From: Myxococcales bacterium
GTDB lineage: Bacteria > Myxococcota > Myxococcia > Myxococcales > Myxococcaceae
Assembly: GCA_003153055.1 (NCBI GenBank)
Contig: PMBV01000068.1
Span: 11,740 to 27,177, forward strand
Reading direction: 5' to 3'
DNA: 15,438 bases
Shown: positions 7,582 through 13,358 of the stretch, piece after piece
Position numbering within the stretch: position 1 is the first letter of the stretch
Layout of the letters: every line of letters starts with the position of its first letter
Position numbers and translations under genes: made by a program
Notes under the pieces: generated by a model
Seen by the model: only the letters and a program-made list of their open reading frames with translations
Database searches by the model: none
Told to the model about the DNA's origin: nothing

Positions 7582-7704
7582 TCACTTCACGGTGAACGTT
7601 CCGGTGACGCCTTCGTAGGGGCTCGCCTTTCCCATCCAGAGCGCCTTCGAGTTGCCCTTGTGGCGGATGCGGTAGGTGCCCGGCTAGGCCGAGGCGGTGT
7701 CCCA
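7582..7704 (-). pseudogene. remnant of the 3' end of a ceramidase-family gene
   Basis: This segment aligns without gaps to the last 41 codons of the intact ceramidase gene (115 of 124 bases identical over 7581-7704 against 8476-8599). Translated on the minus strand it reads WDTASA-stop-PGTYRIRHKG... and ends in TGTFTVK plus TGA, like the intact gene. It carries an in-frame TAG where the intact copy has CAG (Gln), and its 5' side is replaced by unrelated sequence at 7705. Of nine differences, five are silent third-position changes, so the copy was once under coding constraint. The 171 bp on its other side (7410-7580) is less GC-rich and shows no gene; it should hold the promoter of the fibre-like gene, but I see no convincing -35/-10 pair. 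Confidence 0.85.
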
Positions 7705-7714
7705 TGGACGTTGT

Positions 7715-7751
7715 CCCCAATGGACCCCCTGGAAACCCGCGGCCGTTGGGG
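7715..7751. repeat. imperfect dyad ahead of the small ORF
   Basis: CCCCAATGG (7715-7723) and CCGTTGGGG (7743-7751) are inverted arms with one mismatch and a 19-nt loop. The dyad lies just inside the novel sequence after the repeat junction at 7704/7705 and 21 bp before the ATG at 7773. It may be a leader hairpin or operator; evidence is weak. Confidence 0.3.
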
Positions 7752-7772
7752 TACGGTGTCACCAACCTACCA

Positions 7773-8123
7773 ATGGACAAACGCACCGGGGCACGTCCGC
7801 GGCCCTTCTTCCGCATCGGTTCGACCGAAGACCACGCGCGCTTCACCGCCGAGTTCGCGCGCACGTTGACGCCACTCCAGCACCTGCAGGCCCTCGAGGA
7901 GATGCGCCGTGCCTGGCTCTACCCCGCCCAGCCTCCACCCCGAATTTCACGCGCTGCTTGGGTGCTTGGCCCGTGCCCGATGCCGGTACCTGGTCGTCGG
8001 CGGCCAGGCCTTGGCCGTCGCCGGAAGGCCGCGCTTCACCCAGGACCTCGACCTGCTGGTCGAGCCGGGGCGAGCCAACGCGGTTCGAGTCGCCGAGGCC
8101 CTGGAGGCGTTCGGCTTCGCTGA
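7773..8123 (+). CDS. small partner ORF upstream of nucleotidyltransferase (C-terminus uncertain)
   Basis: The first ~52 codons look genuine: MDKRTGARPRPFFRIGS, then a helical FTAEFARTLTPLQHLQALEEMRRAWLY. This resembles the small '...LTPxxRLxxLEELRR...' proteins often encoded immediately before this type of nucleotidyltransferase. After about residue 52 the frame becomes Arg/Pro/Gly-rich and runs 215 nt into the next gene, which is typical of a non-coding shadow. The usual stop before the partner gene seems to be missing, through deletion or frameshift, or the product simply has a junk tail. There is no clear ribosome site before the ATG at 7773. Its 3' coding sequence supplies the ribosome site (GAGGAG, 7896-7901) of the nucleotidyltransferase, suggesting translational coupling. 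The role is unknown; toxin-antitoxin-like pairing is an inference. Confidence 0.5.
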   Translation: MDKRTGARPRPFFRIGSTEDHARFTAEFARTLTPLQHLQALEEMRRAWLYPAQPPPRISRAAWVLGPCPMPVPGRRRPGLGRRRKAALHPGPRPAGRAGASQRGSSRRGPGGVRLR

Positions 8124-8442
8124 GCTCGCGGCGGCGGTCCGGACCCAGTTCGTCGAACCGAAGCGGATGGCCACCATGGGCGTCCCGCCGGTGGCCGTCG
8201 ACATCATGACCTCCATCACTGGCGTCAGCTTCAAGCGCGCCTGGAAGGGTCGGGTGGAAGTCATGCTCGAGGACGGGTTACGTGTTCCGTTCCTCGGAGT
8301 GGGCGACCTGATTGCCAACAAGCTCGCCAGCGGGCGGGACAAAGACCTCATCGACGTGGCCAACCTGCGGGAGTTCCTTGAGCATGGTGGTCGCGTCGGC
8401 CGCTCGAAGCTCGCTCGTCCGGGGCGGCGCCGCCCTCGTTGA
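7909..8442 (+). CDS. minimal nucleotidyltransferase-fold protein
   Basis: A 177-aa protein with a GTG start preceded by GAGGAG at ideal spacing. It carries the polymerase-beta-like nucleotidyltransferase signature: VVGGQ (Gly31, Gly32), then DLDLL (Asp46, Asp48), and a third acidic position in VAVDIM (Asp98). The end has the family's 'DLIANKLASGRDKDLIDVANL' type segment (133-153). All three metal-binding carboxylates are present, so catalysis is plausible. Relatives occur in two-gene modules with a small upstream protein, and some nucleotidyltransferases of this broad fold (AbiEii/MenT, MNT) act as toxins or antitoxins by modifying tRNA or proteins. I cannot assign which applies here. The C-terminal tail (160-177) is Arg-rich and may be readthrough beyond the family end. 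The gene is convergent with the ceramidase gene and bracketed by the 124-bp repeats. Confidence 0.8.
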   Translation: MPGSTPPSLHPEFHALLGCLARARCRYLVVGGQALAVAGRPRFTQDLDLLVEPGRANAVRVAEALEAFGFAELAAAVRTQFVEPKRMATMGVPPVAVDIMTSITGVSFKRAWKGRVEVMLEDGLRVPFLGVGDLIANKLASGRDKDLIDVANLREFLEHGGRVGRSKLARPGRRRPR

Positions 8443-8454
8443 TGCCGGTGGGGG

Positions 8455-8475
8455 ACCGCCGGCCCCCCTGGCGGT
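8455..8475. terminator. GC dyad between convergent genes
   Basis: ACCGCC (8455-8460) and GGCGGT (8470-8475) form a perfect 6-bp stem over a C-rich 9-nt loop. It fills the 34-bp gap between the convergent nucleotidyltransferase and ceramidase stops and is a plausible bidirectional terminator, although it lacks T-runs. Confidence 0.4.
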
Positions 8476-8599
8476 GTCACTTCACGGTGAACGTGCCGGT
8501 GACGCCCTCGTACGGGCTCACCTTCCCCAGCCAGAGCGCCTTCGAGTTGCCCTTGTGCCGGATGCGGTAGGTGCCCGGCTGGGCCGAGGTGGTGTCCCA
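8476..8599. repeat. intact copy of the 124-bp direct repeat
   Basis: This is the functional 3' end of the ceramidase gene. It is 93% identical to 7581-7704 in the same orientation. Similarity stops sharply at both ends (7580/8475 and 7705/8600), leaving 771 bp of unrelated sequence between the copies. Confidence 0.9.
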
Positions 8600-10588
8600 G
8601 GTGATGGTGACCTTCGAGTACGCGATGCCGTCCCGTTGCCACTGGTACGTCGTCTCGGGATCCCAGTCGCGCGCCACCGCGACAAAGCTGCCGTCGGCCG
8701 CCGCCTGCTCCACCACCAGGAAGGTGTCTTGAATGCGGTAGTCGTTGTTGGGGTGGGCGCCCCAGAATTGCACCGACACCAGCTCGCCCCGGGCGTACGT
8801 GGCCTTGGGGGGAGTGAGGACGGAGCCGAAGCGCTGCCCCCACGGCACGTCATCGAAGGCGACCTTGTTGGTGAAGTCGACGGCCTTCGAGCTGACGTCC
8901 TCCGGCCGCGGCCCCGGAGCGACGGCGGTGCCCTGCGCGATGGCCCGGCCGAGCTTCACCAGCTCTTGCTGGTAGCCGGCTTGCTCGTAGGGGCCGAACT
9001 GGGTGCAGGCGCCCTCGTACCACTGCTTGGCGTACTCCTCGCGCGTCGCCAGGTACGAGGCGTAGCTGTTGGCCAACCCGGCGATGACTCCGTGCTTCAC
9101 TCCGGCCCCGGCGAGCTCGCTCACCACCGCGTTGCGGAACCGGCGCCCTGACATCGTCGTCACCTCTCCGGGCACCGCTATGAGGGCCACCGAGCCCACC
9201 TTGAGCACCTGCATCGGCATGGTTTGCGGCGACATCGGCGGCCCACCGAAGTTGAGGTGTGCCTTGCCGCTGGGGAGGAGGATGGGCTTCTCGGCCTGGC
9301 AGGCCTTGTAGGCCGCGTCTTGGGTGGCGGGCCAGGCGAAGGCGAAGACGCCTCCGAGCAAGCCAGACAACGCCGCCTGCCCGGCATTGTCGCTCCACGC
9401 GAGGCTGTCGACCGTCACTCCGTTGGGGAAGAGCGCCGAGGGGCTGGGGTTGTCCAGCGGGCTCCCGGCCGAGAACGACGCGCCCATCGCCGCGGCGCAA
9501 GTCGTCTTGCCCACCGCGCTCACGTCGAGTGATTGCATGTCCACCCATTCGTGGCGGAAGTCGATGCTCCCGGTGACCCGCTCGGTGGCGCCCGTGGAGA
9601 GCTCCTTGGCTTTGTTGTATTGCTTGAGGGCGGCGTTCTCGAGGCTCTTGTTCTTGGCGAAGGTGAGGTCCGGGGGCGCCTGGCCGAAGCCGAGGTTGGG
9701 CGTCACGTCGCCCTCGTTGGCCTGCGCGAAGGCGGCCACGAAGGTGCGCTCGGCGAGGTAATCGGTCCCCTTGTCGCGCTCGTAGAGCTGCGAGGCGATG
9801 CCCTTGTTGTCGGCGGTGATGAGGTGGTTGTCAGGGCCGATGCTGTCGGGGTGCACCGCGAACCAGCTGAACATGCCGACCTCCTCGCCGCTGTCGGTGA
9901 CCAGGTTGAGGACGGTGAAGGTCGTGTCGGTGTCGCTGGCGTACTGGGCGCGCTCGGCTGCCGGGTTGTTGGCGTAGGCCTCGACAGCGCGGTTTCCGCC
10001 CACGCCGTCGAGGTGGCCCTCGGAGACCATGATGCGTCCCGCCCGCAGGTTGCGGTGAGCGCGGCGGATGGCCTGGACGATGCCGTCGACGATGACCGCG
10101 TGGTGCTCGGGGATGAAGCCGTTGATGGTGGCGTCGTAGAGGAAGTAGCTCGAGTACCCGCCCGGCCCGCCGTGGGTGTGGGTCGCCGAGAGCAGGACGT
10201 TCTGTTCATTGTAGTAGGGGCCGAGCTCGGCGTCGGCGGCGAGCTGGGCGGCCACCTTGAGCTTCACGCTCTGGAACAGCATGCCCAGGTCGGCACTGAC
10301 GAAGACGACCCGCTTCTGCTCGTCGCCAGCGATGAAGGCCCGGGCCCGGAGTCGGGTATGGATGCCGGCGGTCTTCTGCGAAGACACGGCGAAACCCATC
10401 ATGCCGATCTCCGCGGCCGGGCCAGTGATGTCGTAGACGCCGGTCCCGACGAGGTAGCTGCCTCGTGCTCCCGAGGGCGACGTGAGGGCAGACACGTCCT
10501 TTCCGATCTCGGCCTCCGGGGAGCACGCCATCGAGGACCACGCCAACACCCACGCAAGAATCGCTACCGACCAGCTCTGTTTTCGCAT
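8477..10588 (-). CDS. neutral/alkaline ceramidase family lipoprotein
   Basis: A 703-aa member of the neutral (non-lysosomal) ceramidase family, which cleaves the amide bond of ceramide to sphingosine and a fatty acid. The ATG at 10588, with GAGG upstream, gives a signal peptide ending at Cys22 (WSSMAC), so lipidation is likely; a GTG at 10642 would bury it. Family motifs are in order: ATHTHGGPGGY (His137, His139), WFAVHPDSIG (His246), SADNKG-like ITADNKG (258-263), NEGDVTPN (291-298), AVPGEVTTMSGRR (Glu475) and NSYASYLATREEY (Tyr509/Tyr512). These supply the His, His, Glu and Tyr zinc ligands. The nucleophile position, Ser in the described GDVSPN motif, is Thr296 here. The Ig-like C-terminal domain (about 565-703) is complete. 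Myxobacteria make and encounter sphingolipids, so lipid turnover, predation or nutrition are all possible roles. Length is normal. Confidence 0.92.
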   Translation of the reverse strand: MRKQSWSVAILAWVLAWSSMACSPEAEIGKDVSALTSPSGARGSYLVGTGVYDITGPAAEIGMMGFAVSSQKTAGIHTRLRARAFIAGDEQKRVVFVSADLGMLFQSVKLKVAAQLAADAELGPYYNEQNVLLSATHTHGGPGGYSSYFLYDATINGFIPEHHAVIVDGIVQAIRRAHRNLRAGRIMVSEGHLDGVGGNRAVEAYANNPAAERAQYASDTDTTFTVLNLVTDSGEEVGMFSWFAVHPDSIGPDNHLITADNKGIASQLYERDKGTDYLAERTFVAAFAQANEGDVTPNLGFGQAPPDLTFAKNKSLENAALKQYNKAKELSTGATERVTGSIDFRHEWVDMQSLDVSAVGKTTCAAAMGASFSAGSPLDNPSPSALFPNGVTVDSLAWSDNAGQAALSGLLGGVFAFAWPATQDAAYKACQAEKPILLPSGKAHLNFGGPPMSPQTMPMQVLKVGSVALIAVPGEVTTMSGRRFRNAVVSELAGAGVKHGVIAGLANSYASYLATREEYAKQWYEGACTQFGPYEQAGYQQELVKLGRAIAQGTAVAPGPRPEDVSSKAVDFTNKVAFDDVPWGQRFGSVLTPPKATYARGELVSVQFWGAHPNNDYRIQDTFLVVEQAAADGSFVAVARDWDPETTYQWQRDGIAYSKVTITWDTTSAQPGTYRIRHKGNSKALWLGKVSPYEGVTGTFTVK

Positions 10589-10881
10589 CGGGCCTCGAAG
10601 ACGGCGACGGCCGGGGGGGGCCGCCGGGTTACCTCTCGCCACCCATCCACGCCACGCTGACGGGTGTCAGACTAGCCGTCGATTCCGGCACGTCAAACCA
10701 TTCCGGTCAGGCGCGGCGCGTCATCCTCTGGGGAAATTCGTGTTCCCGCCCGGTGTGACTCACCTGACGGGCCTTCTCGGTGTCGGGGCAGACTTCGGAG
10801 TCCCCGCCCACCCCACGGGGTCTCCAGTCGTTCCGCGAGGAGAGCCCGGGCCGCGAAATTGCTTAAGGGTCTGGGGGGACC
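10589..10881. promoter_or_regulatory. divergent intergenic region, ceramidase/chemoreceptor
   Basis: No gene is supported in these 293 bp. Small dyads are visible: CTGAC-GGGT-GTCAG (10657-10670), GGGAA-N7-TTCCC (10731-10747) and GGTG-N5-CACC (10752-10764). CTGACGGG also recurs directly at 10764-10771. The region must carry two outward promoters, but no consensus -35/-10 pair stands out. Confidence 0.4.
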
Positions 10882-12024
10882 ATGGAACGACGACTCGAGC
10901 GCGCAGCTACCCGAGTGCAGGAGCTCTGGAATGCGGAGGAGCCAGAGCGGATCCTCATGTGCATGGACCCAGGGCCCCCACACCGGTGCATGGTGTACTT
11001 CACTGGGCGCTTCGGGAAGTGTCGCGAGGTGAGGACGGCGCTCGAGGAAGAGGGGCTCGATGTCCGGCAGATCTGGTGGCTCGACGAGTGGCCGCAGGGG
11101 GTGGCCGACGTGGTGCGCGTCGAGGGCATTCGCGCTGGCTACGAGCCCCTGGTGAGCGCCGCCGAGACCGAGGAGCTGTTGCGCAACGGGCTCAAGTCGC
11201 TGACCGAGGCGAAGACGCTGGCTGAGAGCTCCATCGTCAGCGTGACCCGGAGGCTCCAGGAGATCGTCGGCATCGCCCGGGAGCACGGCGACGCGCTGGT
11301 GTCGATGGCCGGGGAGTACCACCGGTCACGGGCCGAGGCGCCCTCGCTGGTGGCGAGCGTGACCGAGCTGGTCGAGACGCTCTCGAGGTTCCGCTCCACC
11401 GTCACCGAGGAATTGCACAACCACGCCTTCCTGGTGAAGGGGGCAGTGCAATCGGTGGATGCGCTCAAGAAGCTGACCGAGACCATCTCGGAGTTCGCCG
11501 AGGCGAGCCGTATGGCCACCTTCAACGCACGCATCGAGGCGGCGCGCATCGGCGCCCAGGGCCACGGCTTCGTCGCCATCGCCAACTCGCTCCAGCAGCT
11601 CGCGCGCGAGGTTCGCTCCGCCAACTCCACGGCCCAGAACATCGCCCGGCAGCTGGGCAGTGGACTGCCTCAGGTGGCTGCCAGCACCAACACCTTGTCG
11701 GCTCACGTCGAGGCGCAGCTCCAGGCCCTGACGGCGCACGTCAACTCGGTCAAGCACCGCATCGCCAACAATCGGGCCTCGGCCGAGGAGGAGATGGATC
11801 GTGGGGCCAAGCGGGCGGGGCTCCTCAAGACCCAGTCGAACCAGGCGCTCAGCGATCTCCAATTTCAGGATCGCACCAGCCAGTTGATGGAGGCCGTGAA
11901 GGAGTCCATCTCTGGGGTCCTCAATGGCATCGGCGCCTCGGAGTTGCTCGAGCTCCGCCGACGAGCGCTCTCCTTGGTCGACGAGGAGGGCACCGCCGCG
12001 GCTGGCTCCATCGAGTTGTTCTAA
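10882..12024 (+). CDS. soluble chemoreceptor-like (MCP signalling domain) protein
   Basis: A 380-aa protein without signal peptide or membrane segment, so a cytoplasmic receptor. GGGGGGA precedes the ATG. Residues about 1-92 form an unrecognised N-terminal domain with Cys27, Cys36 and Cys47 and a Trp-rich WWLDEW stretch (65-70). Residues 100-360 are long helices. The central segment ISEFAEASRMATFNARIEAARIG... (202-245) matches the hairpin tip of methyl-accepting chemotaxis proteins. The Asn, Glu and Arg equivalents that contact CheA/CheW are kept (Asn215, Glu219, Arg222), but the tip is otherwise diverged (NARIEAAR for NAAIEAAR, ANSLQQLA for ADEVRKLA). A LQFQDRTSQ motif (326-334) follows, as in PilJ-like receptors. 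No che genes lie nearby. It probably signals to a CheA encoded elsewhere in response to a cytoplasmic cue, but a non-chemotactic role is possible. Confidence 0.8.
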   Translation: MERRLERAATRVQELWNAEEPERILMCMDPGPPHRCMVYFTGRFGKCREVRTALEEEGLDVRQIWWLDEWPQGVADVVRVEGIRAGYEPLVSAAETEELLRNGLKSLTEAKTLAESSIVSVTRRLQEIVGIAREHGDALVSMAGEYHRSRAEAPSLVASVTELVETLSRFRSTVTEELHNHAFLVKGAVQSVDALKKLTETISEFAEASRMATFNARIEAARIGAQGHGFVAIANSLQQLAREVRSANSTAQNIARQLGSGLPQVAASTNTLSAHVEAQLQALTAHVNSVKHRIANNRASAEEEMDRGAKRAGLLKTQSNQALSDLQFQDRTSQLMEAVKESISGVLNGIGASELLELRRRALSLVDEEGTAAAGSIELF

Positions 12025-12031
12025 ATCCGCC

Positions 12032-13219
12032 TCAAGCAGCCTTGGGTCGTACGCCCAGGCGATCGAGTGCGAACACGACTCGCTCCACGTCCTCCATCGT
12101 GTTGAACACGTGCGTCGAGAGGCGCAGGCCACCACCCCGTGGCGTGGTGACGACCTGGTGCTCCTTGACGAGGGCGCGAACCGTCTCGAGCGGATCACCC
12201 TGCACCGGCACCACGCAGATGCCCGACATGGTCGCGGGCGTATCTGGCGAGTTGGGCACGAAGCCTCGGTCTCTGAGGCGGCGGCGGAGCTCCAACTGCA
12301 GCTCGACATTGTGCGCGAGCGTGGTGCTGACCCCCACGGCCTCGTGGAGTGAGAGGGCCGCGTTGACGCCGTGGAGGCCGACCCAGGAGCCTCCGCCGGC
12401 CTCGAGGGCCGAGGCTTCTTTGCGCATGCGGGTGCCCCAGGCGGTGAAGCCGTGGGCATCTTCTTCTCGCTCGGCGTTGACGAACGGCTGGAACTGCTCC
12501 TCGGGGGCGACTGACAGCCAGCCGGCGATGGGCAGGGGGCCGGCCTCGAGCCAGTCTCTGCGAATGAAGAGCGTCCCCACTCCGTAGCCGCCCATGAACC
12601 ACTTGTGGCTGGTCGCGGCGAGGAAGGTCGCGCCGAGCGCCGACACGTCGAGGGGGACCTGACCCAGGGCCTGCGCGGCGTTGAGGCAGAGCGTCAGCCC
12701 GCGCTCCCGGCACAGCCGCGACACGCCCTCGAGATCGATGCGGTAGCCGCTGGCGTACTGCACCACCGAGAGCGCCACCGCCCCTGTCTCCGGGGTGATG
12801 GCCGCCTCGAGGTCAGCGAGCGGGTAGCTGCCATCGGGCCTCGGCCGCACCCCGCGGAGCACCAGCCCGTCGTGGAGCAGGGGCAAGGTGGTGGAAGGGA
12901 ACTCGGTCTCCAGCGTCAGCACCTCGCGCACGCCGCGGGCCGAGAGGAACTTGGCGATGACGTGGAACCCGAAGGAGGTCGAGGGGGTGAAGGCGAGCTC
13001 CTCGGGCGTGGCGCCGATGAACGTCGCGAGGCGAGTGCGCACCGCCGCCTTGAACCGGGCCCACGAGGGGTAGTGGAGGTCGCCCTGGTCGCGTGTCTCG
13101 CGCAAGTGACGCTCCATCGCGTCGTACACGGGCTGCGGGGTGGGCGAGGAGGCGGCGGCGTTGAGCCAGGTGTATTCGCTCAGAATCGGCAGCAGCGCCC
13201 TGAGCTCCAGCGGAGTCAT
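12032..13219 (-). CDS. class-V PLP-dependent aminotransferase/cysteine desulfurase-like enzyme
   Basis: A 395-aa fold-type I PLP enzyme of the cysteine desulfurase/isopenicillin N epimerase/kynureninase group. The ATG at 13219 gives the family N-terminus (MTPLELRALLPILSEYTWLNAAASSP). No ribosome site is evident, and longer in-frame starts exist. The phosphate-binding TPSTSFGF (78-85) and the PLP lysine Lys206 in ATSHKWFMGGYGVG are clear. The C-terminal small domain carries TTPRGGGLRLSTHVFNT (358-374), normal for the family. The usual Asp that pairs with the PLP ring nitrogen (VDAAQ-type motif) is replaced by Asn180 in LNAAQALGQ. The reaction therefore cannot be assigned. The gene converges on the chemoreceptor gene with 7 bp between stops and is divergent from the kinase gene. 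Confidence 0.85.
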   Translation of the reverse strand: MTPLELRALLPILSEYTWLNAAASSPTPQPVYDAMERHLRETRDQGDLHYPSWARFKAAVRTRLATFIGATPEELAFTPSTSFGFHVIAKFLSARGVREVLTLETEFPSTTLPLLHDGLVLRGVRPRPDGSYPLADLEAAITPETGAVALSVVQYASGYRIDLEGVSRLCRERGLTLCLNAAQALGQVPLDVSALGATFLAATSHKWFMGGYGVGTLFIRRDWLEAGPLPIAGWLSVAPEEQFQPFVNAEREEDAHGFTAWGTRMRKEASALEAGGGSWVGLHGVNAALSLHEAVGVSTTLAHNVELQLELRRRLRDRGFVPNSPDTPATMSGICVVPVQGDPLETVRALVKEHQVVTTPRGGGLRLSTHVFNTMEDVERVVFALDRLGVRPKAA

Positions 13220-13323
13220 GGCGACGATGTACGTGGGGACCAGCCCCAACAGAAGCAAGAAACACAGCGCCAACCCTCGGCCTGCCCGACCAGCGCGGCG
13301 GCGGGCCCTTGAAAAGGCGGGGT

Positions 13324-13336
13324 GGTGCGGCGCACC
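13324..13336. promoter_or_regulatory. GGTGCG-G-CGCACC palindrome in the divergent gap
   Basis: Perfect 6-bp arms around one central base, 22 bp upstream of the kinase start, within the 139-bp gap between the divergent PLP-enzyme and kinase genes. It is a candidate operator for either gene. No consensus promoter was found in the gap. Confidence 0.35.
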
Positions 13337-13358
13337 TGTGGTTGAATATCGTCCGCTC

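Noticed and set aside
9533..10660. Long plus-strand open frame opposite the ceramidase gene
   Set aside because: It is the antisense shadow of a gene with complete family motifs; its Val/Gly/Glu-rich translation has no domain.
10848..10863. GG-N10-GC sigma-54-like match (GGGCCGCGAAATTGCT) before the chemoreceptor gene
   Set aside because: The -24 half matches poorly, and the predicted start would fall inside the ribosome site, about 8 nt before the ATG.
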